Notes: generated from the letters alone by a model not told the origin. DNA of 37,914 nucleotides from Flavobacteriaceae bacterium (GCA_026710085.1 JAPORT010000096.1:1-37914), one strand, 5' to 3'. Shown: positions 25,604 to 34,509, numbered from the stretch's first letter. A program made the numbers and translations.

Positions 25604-26887
25604 TCATTCGATACACTGCTCCATTTTATTTCGAATTAATTCAATCGATAGATTTCCGATACTACCAATATGAGTATGATTTAACTTTTTGTCAGCTTTG
25701 AAAATTCCATTTTGAATCTGGCTCACCATTTTATTATAGGCTTCACGAAAAGGCATTCCGTCTTTGACCCAATTTTCAAGAGTATTCACACTAAATAAGT
25801 GGGTATATTTCGAATCCTCAATAATTTGGTCATGAACCTGGATTTCATTTAATGAATGAATCATCATTTCAAGACAAGTGGTCAATTCATCGAAGGCTTC
25901 AATGACCATCCCTTTAGAAAGTTGCAAATCTCGATGATATCCACTAGGTAAATTAGAACACAGAAGATTCAATTGATGGGAAGATGTTTTCAAAACATTG
26001 CATTTTCCTCTAATGAGTTCAAAAATATCTGGGTTTTTTTTATGAGGCATGATCGAAGAACCAGTTGTCATTTGCCCACTTAAGGAAATGAATCGATGTT
26101 CTTGACCTAAGTAAAGACAAAGATCAAAACAAAATTTTGACAATGTTGATCCGATAGAACCAATGGCATCTAAAACCGCTTTGGATATTTTTTCTCGTCC
26201 CATTTGTACTGCAATCGGATTAATACGTATCTCAGAAAAATCCAATTCTTTCGTTGTGAACTTTCGATCAATATCAAATCCAGTGCCATATCCAGCAGCA
26301 CTGCCCAGTGGGTTTTGATCGGCTATTTTTTTTGCACCTACAAGCAAAATCACATCATCAATCAAAGACTCTGCATAAGCAGAAAACCATAATCCAAAAC
26401 TAGATGGCATCGCAACTTGCATATGTGTGTATCCAGGCATTAATTTTTTTTTGTGCCTTTCGGCTAAGTCCAAGAGCAATTCAAATAGTTTTTGAATCAA
26501 ACCAATTTGGAGATCAATTTGATCTTTAATATATAGTTGAAAAGCCACTAATACTTGATCATTTCGTGAACGACCTGTATGAATTTTTTTCCCTAATGTT
26601 CCATGTTTTTTAGTTAGTACATGCTCCAGTTTCGAATGAATATCTTCATAAGTATCTTCAATAATGAATTTTTCTTGTTTTATCAGAATCTGTAGTTCGT
26701 TGAGAGTGTTGGTGACTTGTTGAACTTCTGTTTCATCTAAAATGCTGATTGATTGAAGCATTTTGGCATGGGCTATGCTTGCTTGACAATCGTAAGGAGC
26801 TAAAACCAAATCATATTGGCGGTCATTACCAACTGTAAAGCAATCCATTTTTTTGTCGGTGGATTCTCCTTTATTCCATAGCTTCAT
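25604..26887 (-). CDS. argH: Argininosuccinate lyase
   Basis: Last step of arginine synthesis: cleaves argininosuccinate to arginine and fumarate. 427 aa. The fumarase/aspartase superfamily signature GSSIMPHKKNP is at 276-286, with the catalytic serine loop there and the catalytic histidine H155 in GYTHMQ. TGRSRNDQV (104-112) is the substrate-binding block of ArgH. It is the last gene of the nine-gene arginine operon; its ATG overlaps the TGA of argE (ATGA, 26884-26887). Confidence 0.96.
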   Translation of the reverse strand: MKLWNKGESTDKKMDCFTVGNDRQYDLVLAPYDCQASIAHAKMLQSISILDETEVQQVTNTLNELQILIKQEKFIIEDTYEDIHSKLEHVLTKKHGTLGKKIHTGRSRNDQVLVAFQLYIKDQIDLQIGLIQKLFELLLDLAERHKKKLMPGYTHMQVAMPSSFGLWFSAYAESLIDDVILLVGAKKIADQNPLGSAAGYGTGFDIDRKFTTKELDFSEIRINPIAVQMGREKISKAVLDAIGSIGSTLSKFCFDLCLYLGQEHRFISLSGQMTTGSSIMPHKKNPDIFELIRGKCNVLKTSSHQLNLLCSNLPSGYHRDLQLSKGMVIEAFDELTTCLEMMIHSLNEIQVHDQIIEDSKYTHLFSVNTLENWVKDGMPFREAYNKMVSQIQNGIFKADKKLNHTHIGSIGNLSIELIRNKMEQCIE

Positions 26888-27945
26888 GATTTTAAAAATT
26901 TGGTTAGCAGGTTTTTATAAAAAACAAGAGCATTTTCTATTTCTTCAATATAAATAAATTCATCTGCAGAATGTGATCGAGTTGAGTCACCGGGTCCTAA
27001 TTTCAAACTAGGGCATGACAAAGCGGCCATATCTGACAATGTAGGAGATCCATAAGTTTCTTTACCTAAGTCTTGGCCAGCTTTAACTAAAGGGTGATTT
27101 AAAGGAATGGAAGAACTGCGTAGATCAAAACCTTTTGTTGATACTTCATATTCAAAAAGCCTTTCTTTAATTTGTTCAAAGACCTCTTCATTAGAGTAGT
27201 GTTCATTGACTCGAACATCCAAAACAACCTCAACCAGCGCTGGAACAACATTATGTACTATATCGCCTGCTTTGACAATAGTTGGTGTGATTTTTACGTC
27301 ACCAAGTAATGAAGAGGTTTTATGGAATGGGATGCTTTGAATGATTTTTAAAAACAAAGGAATTTTATGGATCGGATTATCATCATTAGGATGAGCTGCA
27401 TGTGAGGGCGTTCCATGCAGTTTCACATTGATGACCAAACATCCTCGTTCTGCTACAGCTAATTTCAGCAAAGTGGGTTCACCAACAAGAGCGACATCTA
27501 TCTTTGGAAGATGTTTTAGCAAACCTTTGAGACTGTTTTTTCCCGAAATTTCTTCTTCAGCCGTAGCTGCTAAAATCAGATTATGATTTAAATCTTGGTG
27601 ATGATAAAAATGGGTGAAAGTCGAAATCAAAGAAACAAGAGCTCCTCCTGCATCATTACTGCCCAACCCAAAAAGTTTGCCGTTTTCGATTTTAGGTTCG
27701 TAAGGGTCCCGAGTATATCCTTGATTTGGTTTCACCGTATCATGATGTGAATTCAACAATAATGTAGGCTTGTTGACATCAAAGTATTTATTGGCTGCCC
27801 ATACATTATGATGCCATCTGTTACAATGAATCTCATGATCGACAAACCATCTTTCGATTCGATTTGCTGTGTTCTCTTCTTCTTCAGAAAAAGAGGGTAT
27901 TCGAATTAGATCTTGTAAAAATTCTATCGTTTGGTTGGGATTCAT
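26884..27945 (-). CDS. argE: Acyl-ornithine/acyl-citrulline deacylase, M20 family
   Basis: 353-aa M20 zinc peptidase-like hydrolase. Metal ligands: H67-x-D69 (HHDTV), D98 (GSNDAGG), E130/E131 (TAEEE) with E130 as the general base, plus a late histidine near the C-terminus (TRSHSADEF). Because the operon carries an acyl-ornithine carbamoyltransferase, the natural substrate is probably the acylated citrulline, not acetylornithine: the enzyme removes the acyl group before argG/argH. Starts in an ATGA overlap with argB and ends in an ATGA overlap with argH. Confidence 0.88.
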   Translation of the reverse strand: MNPNQTIEFLQDLIRIPSFSEEEENTANRIERWFVDHEIHCNRWHHNVWAANKYFDVNKPTLLLNSHHDTVKPNQGYTRDPYEPKIENGKLFGLGSNDAGGALVSLISTFTHFYHHQDLNHNLILAATAEEEISGKNSLKGLLKHLPKIDVALVGEPTLLKLAVAERGCLVINVKLHGTPSHAAHPNDDNPIHKIPLFLKIIQSIPFHKTSSLLGDVKITPTIVKAGDIVHNVVPALVEVVLDVRVNEHYSNEEVFEQIKERLFEYEVSTKGFDLRSSSIPLNHPLVKAGQDLGKETYGSPTLSDMAALSCPSLKLGPGDSTRSHSADEFIYIEEIENALVFYKNLLTKFLKS

Positions 27946-28739
27946 GGGGTGATAACAGTTCCTTTTTTTGTTTTTGTAAATTCTGCAAGATTTCCTATTA
28001 ATACAGAGTCTATGCCTTGTTTCATGGCCTCAAAGCCATTGTGTATTTTAGGTAAGATGCCTTGACTCAATTTTTTTTCTTTTATTAATTCTTGATATTT
28101 GGCTTGATTGATTTGTTCAATCAAGGAATCATCATTTGATGCATCATAAAGAACGCCTCTTTTTTCAAATGAAAATATCAATCGCACCTTAACATTTCTT
28201 TTGATGCATTGGGGTTCATGACTCAATGCACAAGCCAATTCACGAGCAATTGTATCTGCATTGATATTGAGTATTTGGCCTTTTTGATCATGGGCTAATG
28301 CACAGATAATAGGGCAAAATCTCCATTTATAAAGCAAATCATAAATCCAAGACGTATTGATTTTTAAAACATCTCCCACATAGCCATAATCAATGGTTTT
28401 TACCGTTCTTTTTGTTGCTAATATGATGTTTCCATCAGCGCCTGATAACCCTACTGAGGCTATATTTCTAGCAGAAAGGTTACTGACTAAATCGATATTG
28501 ATTTTTCCTCGATAAATCATGGCGGCTAGTTCTAAATCGGCTTTTGATGTGATTCTTCGACCATCAATAACATTAATTGGAATACTTAGTTTACAGGCCA
28601 ATTTATTGAACGATCGTCCTCCACCATGGACTAATATTTTTGGTCCTTGCAAGGAAACAAAGCTGTCTAAAAATTCTTCTAAAGCGATAGGATTTTCTAT
28701 AACAGCCCCACCAATTTTCACTACATTAAGAAGAGACAT
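27942..28739 (-). CDS. argB: Acylglutamate kinase
   Basis: 265-aa amino acid kinase-fold enzyme that phosphorylates N-acyl-L-glutamate with ATP, the second pathway step. KIGGAVI (8-14) supplies the catalytic lysine K8 and glycine loop; HGGGRSFN (39-46) binds the substrate; LNINADTIARELA is the conserved nucleotide and catalytic region. It overlaps argF' by 14 nt at its start and argE by 4 nt at its end. Whether it takes acetyl- or succinyl-glutamate is open, as for the rest of the operon. Confidence 0.93.
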   Translation of the reverse strand: MSLLNVVKIGGAVIENPIALEEFLDSFVSLQGPKILVHGGGRSFNKLACKLSIPINVIDGRRITSKADLELAAMIYRGKINIDLVSNLSARNIASVGLSGADGNIILATKRTVKTIDYGYVGDVLKINTSWIYDLLYKWRFCPIICALAHDQKGQILNINADTIARELACALSHEPQCIKRNVKVRLIFSFEKRGVLYDASNDDSLIEQINQAKYQELIKEKKLSQGILPKIHNGFEAMKQGIDSVLIGNLAEFTKTKKGTVITP

Positions 28740-29676
28740 GATCTAAAATTTTTTTTATCACATATTGAGCCGAAAAAACACGATTTTCCACTTGCTGTTG
28801 AATCAAAGAATTTTCCGAGTCCAAAACCTCATCGGAAACAACAACATTTCTTCTGACTGGGAGACAATGCATGAATTTAGCATGATTTGTTAAATCTATT
28901 TTTTTCTGATTGATGATCCATTCTCGATGATGTTTGAAAACTTGTCCATAATGCTGGAAAGAACTCCAGTTTTTGGCATAAATGATATCAGCATTTTCAA
29001 AAGCCTTTTCTTGCTGGTGAATCACGGGGATTCCTTTAGTTATCTCGGGATTTAAATCATAATCTGGAGGATTAGTAATGACACAATCATAATCGGCAAA
29101 ACGACACATTTCAACAAAAGAATTGGCAACAGAGTGGGGGATCGCTTTGGGATGTGGCGTCCAACTAAGGACAATTTTTGGTTTGGTAATTTGTGTTTCT
29201 TTGATTGTGATGGCATCAGCAAAGGATTGTAAGGGATGTTGAGTAGCGCTTTCCATATTGATGACGGGTACCGTCGCGTGTTGATGGAAACTATTGAGAA
29301 TGAATTCTGATAGATCTTGCTCTTTTTTTTTGAGAGTTGGAAATGATCTCACAGCAATTAAGTCAAAGTAAGAAGATAAGACCATGGTAGCTTCTTTAAT
29401 GTGCTCGGATGATTTTCCATCCATGATGGTGTTTAGACGAAACTCGATAGGCCATGTTTGAGACCCAACATCCAATGTGAAAGTTTTCAAACCTAGATTT
29501 TCAGCTGCTATTTGAGTACTACAACGAGTTCTTAAACTAGGATTAAAAAACACCATTGCCATTCTTTTTCCTTGTCCTATTAAGGGATTAGATAATGGAT
29601 TTTGCTTGAGTTCTATAACTTGTCTGATTGCTTGAGGTAAATCAGGAATGTCAGAAATCGAAAGAAATTGTTTCAT
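28726..29676 (-). CDS. argF': N-acyl-L-ornithine carbamoyltransferase (acetyl- or succinyl-)
   Basis: 316 aa. Transfers the carbamoyl group to an N-acylated ornithine, a Bacteroidota and Xanthomonas variant that replaces ordinary OTC. Carbamoyl phosphate motif SLRTR (47-51) in FFNPSLRTRCSTQ; HPLQSFAD binding motif; CLPVRRN near the C-terminus, which is LPVRRN in the acyl enzymes and not the HCLP...E of OTC. The specificity loop reads MDGKSSEHIKEA with Ser90 just before EHI. From memory, Bacteroides succinylornithine transcarbamylase has Pro90 there and the Xanthomonas acetyl enzyme has Glu92. Ser therefore leans to succinylornithine. ATGA overlap with argD upstream; 14-nt overlap with argB downstream. 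Confidence 0.92.
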   Translation of the reverse strand: MKQFLSISDIPDLPQAIRQVIELKQNPLSNPLIGQGKRMAMVFFNPSLRTRCSTQIAAENLGLKTFTLDVGSQTWPIEFRLNTIMDGKSSEHIKEATMVLSSYFDLIAVRSFPTLKKKEQDLSEFILNSFHQHATVPVINMESATQHPLQSFADAITIKETQITKPKIVLSWTPHPKAIPHSVANSFVEMCRFADYDCVITNPPDYDLNPEITKGIPVIHQQEKAFENADIIYAKNWSSFQHYGQVFKHHREWIINQKKIDLTNHAKFMHCLPVRRNVVVSDEVLDSENSLIQQQVENRVFSAQYVIKKILDHVSS

Positions 29677-30797
29677 GTTAGTTTTTCCAAAGCATTAAAT
29701 AATTGGTCAATATGTTGTTTTTGGATGGTTAAAGGAGGAAGCAGACGCAGTAAATGCTTATTTGCACTTCCTCCTGTAAAGATCTTAAAGTCGTAGAGTA
29801 ACTTTTTACGTATTGTTGATATTTCAGCATCAAACTCTAGTCCTAACATCAATCCTTTTCCCTTGACTTGTTTGATTGAAGATAGTTTTGAAGCTCGTTC
29901 TTTAAAGTGTTGTTCTAAATTAGGTATTGATGCCCGTATCTTTTGTTTTTGCATTACTTCAATCACGGAAATTCCTGCTTGACAAGCTACATGATTTCCA
30001 CCAAATGTTGTTCCCAATAAACCATACTGAGCTTTAATTTTTTGGTGTACGAGAACACCAGCAAGTGGATAACCATTCCCGATTCCTTTAGCAACAGTGA
30101 TTAAATCTGGAGTTACGTGATGATGTTGAAAAGCAAAATATTTTCCAGTTCTACCGCACCCAGATTGAATTTCATCAACAATCAGACAACTGTTATGTTT
30201 TCTACATAGAACTTCAACATGTTCTAAAAATGAGCCACTGACCTGATCAAGGCCGCCCACTCCTTGAATAGGCTCAACGATCACTGCTGCAATATCTTTT
30301 GATTTGAATGCATTTTCTAGACCTTCATGATCTTCTAGTGCGATTTTACTAACAAGATGTTGTTTGTTTAAAGGAGATATAATGGCTTCATAATCAGAAA
30401 CTGCTACCGCTGCTGATGTTCTCCCGTGAAACCCATGACTAAAGGATAAGACTCGTTGTTTATTCGTGTGAAAGGAGGCCAACTTTAAAGCATTTTCAAC
30501 GGCTTCAGCTCCTGAATTACAAAGAAATAATTGATAGTCATTTAAATCGGAAATTTCTCCTAGTGCATGGGCATAATCTATTTGTAAATGGTTAATGATT
30601 GAATTTGAATAAAACATCAATTGATCCAATTGATGTTTGAGGGCATCTATAAATCGAGGATGATTGTGTCCTATGGAAATCACAGCGTGTCCCCCATATA
30701 AATCAAGATATTTATTTCCTTCGACATCATAGACCCAAACATCTTTAGCATGAGAGGGAGTGATATCAAAAAGAGGATAAACATCAAAAAGATTCAT
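29673..30797 (-). CDS. argD: Acylornithine aminotransferase
   Basis: PLP-dependent class III aminotransferase (374 aa) that makes acylornithine from acylglutamate semialdehyde and glutamate. Schiff-base lysine K237 in ITVAKGIGNGYPLAG; PLP-binding D208 in VDEIQSGCGRTG; NSGAEAVENALK (94-105) binds the phosphate; FSHGFHGRT is the stacking segment. On the short side of the family, with a compact C-terminus (RLLPPLTI). Overlaps proC by an ATGA at its start and argF' by an ATGA at its end. Confidence 0.95.
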   Translation of the reverse strand: MNLFDVYPLFDITPSHAKDVWVYDVEGNKYLDLYGGHAVISIGHNHPRFIDALKHQLDQLMFYSNSIINHLQIDYAHALGEISDLNDYQLFLCNSGAEAVENALKLASFHTNKQRVLSFSHGFHGRTSAAVAVSDYEAIISPLNKQHLVSKIALEDHEGLENAFKSKDIAAVIVEPIQGVGGLDQVSGSFLEHVEVLCRKHNSCLIVDEIQSGCGRTGKYFAFQHHHVTPDLITVAKGIGNGYPLAGVLVHQKIKAQYGLLGTTFGGNHVACQAGISVIEVMQKQKIRASIPNLEQHFKERASKLSSIKQVKGKGLMLGLEFDAEISTIRKKLLYDFKIFTGGSANKHLLRLLPPLTIQKQHIDQLFNALEKLT

Positions 30798-31594
30798 GAT
30801 GACTCTTTAGATATTTCATTGATTTTATCAAATGATGCGGTCAGTCCCTTGATGATTGAAGAACTGACACCTCGGTGCTCCATTTCATTGAGGCCTGTAA
30901 TCGTACATCCCATGGGAGTGGTTACTTTATCTATCTCAGATTCAGGATGCTTTTCGCCATTAATTAATAACGATGCCGCTCCCATGGCTGTATACATGGA
31001 CATTTTTAAAGCCTCCTCAGCATCAAATCCTAATTGAACACCACCTTGAGTTGTGGCTCTGATAAGGCGCAACCAAAAAGCAACGCCACTAGCACACAAT
31101 ACCGTAGCTGCTCGCATGTGGGTTTCATCAATGATCGCGGTGGTTCCCAAACGACTAAAAATCGCATTAGCAACTTCAATAGATCTTTTTCCTGAGTCAT
31201 TAGAACACAAACAAGTCATTGATTTGCTAACGGAAATGGCCGTATTCGGCATGGCTCTAACTATGGATAGATCCGTTGATAATATCGTTTCAATTTCATT
31301 GATCGTAAAACCGGCAACTGTCGAAATCAGTATATGTTTTTGATTCAAAATAGGTTTTAATTCCAACAGAATCTCTCTGAATTGTGTCGGTTGGACAGCA
31401 CAAATGATGATGTTAGAATGTTTTGCCGCTTGATGATTGTTTGAAGTGATGTATACTTTTTTTGAATCTTTCCACTTGTTTAAAGTTTGAGTATTCCTTC
31501 GCGTTAAGTATAGGGTCGTAAAACTATTGTTGAGAATCATTCCTTTGGCAATACTTAGACCAAGATTTCCTGTTCCAATAATGGCTATTTTCAT
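30794..31594 (-). CDS. proC: Pyrroline-5-carboxylate reductase
   Basis: 266-aa NAD(P)H enzyme that reduces P5C to L-proline. Rossmann start IGTGNLGLSIAKGM (6-19), VRAMPNTAISV, and the C-terminal helical dimer domain with CASGVAFWLR and VTTPMGCTI (the usual V-x-(S/T)-P-G-G-x-T block with a Met for the first Gly), ending MEHRGVSSSIIKGL. A proline gene within the arginine operon is a known Bacteroidota arrangement and ties both glutamate-derived amino acids to one transcript. ATGA overlap with argD; argC lies 11 nt upstream. Confidence 0.93.
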   Translation of the reverse strand: MKIAIIGTGNLGLSIAKGMILNNSFTTLYLTRRNTQTLNKWKDSKKVYITSNNHQAAKHSNIIICAVQPTQFREILLELKPILNQKHILISTVAGFTINEIETILSTDLSIVRAMPNTAISVSKSMTCLCSNDSGKRSIEVANAIFSRLGTTAIIDETHMRAATVLCASGVAFWLRLIRATTQGGVQLGFDAEEALKMSMYTAMGAASLLINGEKHPESEIDKVTTPMGCTITGLNEMEHRGVSSSIIKGLTASFDKINEISKESS

Positions 31595-31605
31595 ATGGAT
31601 AAAGA

Positions 31606-32574
31606 TTAATAAACGGAGGGTTTTAGGTTGAGTCCAGTAGCGGGATCTAGTTGGAGCATCAAATTTAAATTTTCTATAGCTTGAGACGATGCCCCTTTTA
31701 ACAAATTATCAAGTATGCTAGTGATCAGTAGGGTTTGTTGATATTGATGAAGATGAATCACACAATTATTGGTATTGATCACTTGCTTTAAGTGTACTTC
31801 ATTTTTCGATAAATGTGTGAATGGATGCGATTGGTAAAATGCATCGTATAAATCATAGACATCACTTTCTGAAAGATCTGATTTTAAATAACAAGTTGTA
31901 AAAATACCTCTTGTAAAATCACCTCTTAGAGGAATCATATGTATTTGTGCTCCTTGACTCAGTTTGATATGTCGTTTGATTTCGTCCAAATGTTGATGAA
32001 CAAAAGGTTTATACCAAGAAATATTATTGTCACGCCAACTAAAATGGGTCGTTGCTTGAGGCCTGATTCCAGCTCCTGTGCTTCCCGTAATGGAATGGAT
32101 ATGAACATCATTTTTCAATAAGTGATTATTCGATAAGGGTAATAAAGCAAGTTGAATTCCAGTGGCAAAACATCCAGGATTGGCGATGGCATGGGCTTTT
32201 GCTATCGAAGATGCATTTAATTCAGGAAGCCCATAGATAAAATCTCTGTTGTGGTATTTGGTGTGACCCGGCAATCGAAATTCATTGCTTAGGTCAATGA
32301 TGAAGACGTGATCATCAAAATAATTCTTATCTAGAAAAGTTTTTGAATGACCATGCCCTAAGCAAAGAAAAAGAACATCAATATTCTTATCGATTTCACC
32401 AACAAACTTCAAGCTTGTTCGACCGATGAGTTGAGGATGAATGTCGGTTATTCGGACATGAGGTCTTGAGGAACTATAGACCCACTTGAGATGCAAATGG
32501 GGATGTATCAACACTAAATCGATTAATTCTCCTGCGGTGATTCCTGTACCACCAACGATGCCAACTGTTTTCAT
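31606..32574 (-). CDS. argC: N-acyl-gamma-glutamyl-phosphate reductase
   Basis: 322-aa NADPH-dependent reductase that turns acylglutamyl phosphate into the semialdehyde. N-terminal dinucleotide motif VGGTGITAGELI (7-18); catalytic Cys135 in ANPGCFATG; catalytic histidine region HMIPLRGDFTRGI, where the usual family pattern is H-x-P-x-x-x-x-x-x-R-G. GSTGAGIRPQATTHFSWR after the Cys is typical of Bacteroidota ArgC. It follows argG with an ATGA overlap. Confidence 0.94.
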   Translation of the reverse strand: MKTVGIVGGTGITAGELIDLVLIHPHLHLKWVYSSSRPHVRITDIHPQLIGRTSLKFVGEIDKNIDVLFLCLGHGHSKTFLDKNYFDDHVFIIDLSNEFRLPGHTKYHNRDFIYGLPELNASSIAKAHAIANPGCFATGIQLALLPLSNNHLLKNDVHIHSITGSTGAGIRPQATTHFSWRDNNISWYKPFVHQHLDEIKRHIKLSQGAQIHMIPLRGDFTRGIFTTCYLKSDLSESDVYDLYDAFYQSHPFTHLSKNEVHLKQVINTNNCVIHLHQYQQTLLITSILDNLLKGASSQAIENLNLMLQLDPATGLNLKPSVY

Positions 32575-33770
32575 GATCTATGATTGATTTTTTGATGTAT
32601 TTTATTGGATAAAGATGTGATGTTAATGAAACCTTTGGAATCGGTAGCAGTCCAGCCAAGATTCTTTTCACCATAGGCTCCCATACAATGCTTCATTAAA
32701 TCGTGTTTTGACTTAATCCCTTGTAAATCAAATTGTTTTGGCTGTAATTTACAAAATACTTTACCCGTAACAAATCGTTGACTTTGGATAAGAAATGCTT
32801 CAATATCTCGATTGACGGGATCCCAATAATTTCCTTCATGAATCATCATCCCATAAAATTGAGATAGTTGATCTTTTTGAAATAATTGCCACTTAGAGAG
32901 CGTATGCTTTTCCAGCAAATGGTGTGCTTTAATCAAAAGGAGAGGACCGCCTGCTTCAAATCCAACGCGACCTTTAATTCCTAAAATCGTATCCCCAACA
33001 TGGATATCTCGTCCGATTCCATAGTCACGACAAAGATTATTTAAACCCATAATCAATTCATAGGGCTCTTTTTTACTTCCATTAATGGCTGTAAGTTCTC
33101 CTTTTTCAAAAGATAATTCTAGTTCTTGTGGCTCTTTATGAGGATCCATTTTTGAAAAGGCTTCTTCGGGAAGTGGTTGGTGTGACGTTAAGGTTTGAGA
33201 ACCTCCAATGGTTGTCCCCCATAGACCCTCATTAACAGAGTATTGAGCTTTTTTCCATAAAAGATCAACCCCTTTACTTTTAAGAAAGTTAATTTCATCT
33301 TTTCGACTGAAATTAGTAGCACGAATAGGGGCAATAATTTTTAATTCTGGAGCTAATATTTGAAATGCAGTGTCAAATCTGATCTGATCATTGCCAGCTC
33401 CTGTGCAACCATGAGCAATATATTTCGCACCAATCTTTTTTGCATGGGATTGAAGAAAAAAAGCTTGAGTTATTCTTTCAGCACTTACTGATAGAGGGTA
33501 GGAATTGTTTTTTAACACATTTCCAAAAATTAAAAACCGAATGATGTTGTCATAAAAATGAGAAAGAGCCTTTAATTTTACAAAAGATGTTGCCCCTAAA
33601 TCGAGTGCTCTTTTTTTTAGGTTACCTTCAGTTTCAGAATCAAACTCTCCGTAGGTATCAATAGAGACAGCATGTACTTCAAAATCATGGTCATTTAAAT
33701 AGGCGATACAAAAAGATGTATCCAAGCCCCCACTATATGCAAGTACAATTTTCTTTTTTTTCTTTTTCAT
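32571..33770 (-). CDS. argG: Argininosuccinate synthase
   Basis: Joins citrulline and aspartate with ATP to give argininosuccinate. 399 aa, standard. PP-loop pyrophosphatase motif AYSGGLDTS (11-19) near the N-terminus, then CTGAGNDQIRFD. Directly after the initiator Met come six lysines encoded by an A-rich run; this is an odd but harmless N-terminus and a likely slippage site. It is second in the operon, 6 nt after the GNAT gene. Confidence 0.96.
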   Translation of the reverse strand: MKKKKKKIVLAYSGGLDTSFCIAYLNDHDFEVHAVSIDTYGEFDSETEGNLKKRALDLGATSFVKLKALSHFYDNIIRFLIFGNVLKNNSYPLSVSAERITQAFFLQSHAKKIGAKYIAHGCTGAGNDQIRFDTAFQILAPELKIIAPIRATNFSRKDEINFLKSKGVDLLWKKAQYSVNEGLWGTTIGGSQTLTSHQPLPEEAFSKMDPHKEPQELELSFEKGELTAINGSKKEPYELIMGLNNLCRDYGIGRDIHVGDTILGIKGRVGFEAGGPLLLIKAHHLLEKHTLSKWQLFQKDQLSQFYGMMIHEGNYWDPVNRDIEAFLIQSQRFVTGKVFCKLQPKQFDLQGIKSKHDLMKHCMGAYGEKNLGWTATDSKGFINITSLSNKIHQKINHRS

Positions 33771-33776
33771 AAACTG

Positions 33777-34343
33777 TTAGATTGATTTGAGTTTTGTTTT
33801 GACTTTTCCAACTAAATTAGAATCTTTGGGATCAAAAAGCATCCCCGTACAAAGACACATTTTTCTTTGGGTTCGGGTCAGAACATCATAGTTATTGCAA
33901 GTTCGGCATCCATTCCAAAATTCAGGGTCATCCGTTAAATCCGAAAAATGTACGGGTTTATATCCCAATTGATGATTTATTTTCATCACGGGTTTGGAGG
34001 TGGTAATGCCAAAAATTTTAGCTTTTGGATACTTTTTTAAAGATAGTTTGAATACTCTTTTTTTGATTTTATAAGCGAGTCCTTTTCCTCTATAATCAGG
34101 ATGAACAATGAGTCCAGAGTGGGCAACATATTTGCCATGCCCCCAAGATTCGATATAGCAAAATCCTGCAAGTTGCTCATTATCTAGAGCAATGATGGCA
34201 TTACTATTTTCGATTCGCTTTGCAATATATTCGGGAGTTCTCAAGGCTATGCCCGTCCCCCGAGACTTTGCAGACTCTTGAATTAGGGAACTAATTTTAG
34301 TTGCGTATTTGATATGCTTTGCTTGAGCAACGATGATTTTCAT
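33777..34343 (-). CDS. GNAT acyltransferase of the arginine operon (N-acylglutamate synthase)
   Basis: 188-aa GNAT-fold protein, first gene of the operon. Acyl-CoA binding motif A: VHPDYRGKGLAYKIKKR (77-93). C-terminal Cys cluster GCRTC...KMCLCTGM (CxxC plus CxC), probably a metal-stabilised element; from memory it is conserved in this Bacteroidota ArgA-like family. Position and the absence of argJ or a classical argA in the window point to it acylating glutamate. If the pathway is succinylated, the donor would be succinyl-CoA rather than acetyl-CoA. The start ATG at 34343 is preceded by a structured leader, not by a Shine-Dalgarno. Confidence 0.85.
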   Translation of the reverse strand: MKIIVAQAKHIKYATKISSLIQESAKSRGTGIALRTPEYIAKRIENSNAIIALDNEQLAGFCYIESWGHGKYVAHSGLIVHPDYRGKGLAYKIKKRVFKLSLKKYPKAKIFGITTSKPVMKINHQLGYKPVHFSDLTDDPEFWNGCRTCNNYDVLTRTQRKMCLCTGMLFDPKDSNLVGKVKTKLKSI

Positions 34344-34365
34344 GATGATTTAAGAAATTTGTTTG

Positions 34366-34394
34366 TCGAGAAGATTGAGGATTTCTCGAAATCC
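34366..34394 (-). promoter_or_regulatory. Competing hairpins ahead of the arginine operon
   Basis: On the minus strand GGATTTCGAGAAATCC (34379-34394) forms a short hairpin. Its TCGAGAA part (34383-34389) can instead pair with TTCTCGA at 34366-34372, giving a 7-bp helix with a 10-nt loop. The two structures share bases and so exclude each other. The second ends 22 nt before the GNAT ATG. Neither is followed by a long U-run, so control of translation is more likely than termination. Confidence 0.4.
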
Positions 34395-34401
34395 GAAAGA
34401 A

Positions 34402-34488
34402 TCAGTGCACCCGCAAGGGGCGAATATCACTTGAAAGAAAAACTGATGTGCAGTTTTGGAAGTCAACTATTTCGAAAGAAAATTTCAT
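34402..34488 (-). CDS. Possible 28-aa leader peptide of the arginine operon
   Basis: ATG at 34488, 13 nt after the -7 box, opens MKFSFEIVDFQNCTSVFLSS followed by DIRPLRVH and TGA at 34402-34404. It has two Arg codons (CGC and CGG, codons 23 and 26), both uncommon in this AT-rich DNA, near the end and just before the competing hairpins. The same DNA can form a helix ACTGAT/ATCAGT (34442-34447 with 34401-34406) around a GC-rich hairpin (34408-34412 with 34418-34422). No homology was tested; it could be chance. Confidence 0.3.
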   Translation of the reverse strand: MKFSFEIVDFQNCTSVFLSSDIRPLRVH

Positions 34489-34501
34489 TTATTTAATGGT
34501 G

Positions 34502-34509
34502 CAAATGTA
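34502..34509 (-). promoter_or_regulatory. Putative -7 box of the arginine operon
   Basis: TACATTTG on the minus strand matches TANNTTTG exactly, about 160 nt before the GNAT ATG. No -33 element at the usual spacing. It predicts a leader RNA of roughly 150 nt. Confidence 0.4.

Noticed and set aside
33745-33770. Frameshift at the lysine run that starts ArgG
   Set aside because: The frame leads directly into the correct AYSGGLDTS motif at the normal distance and total length is standard.
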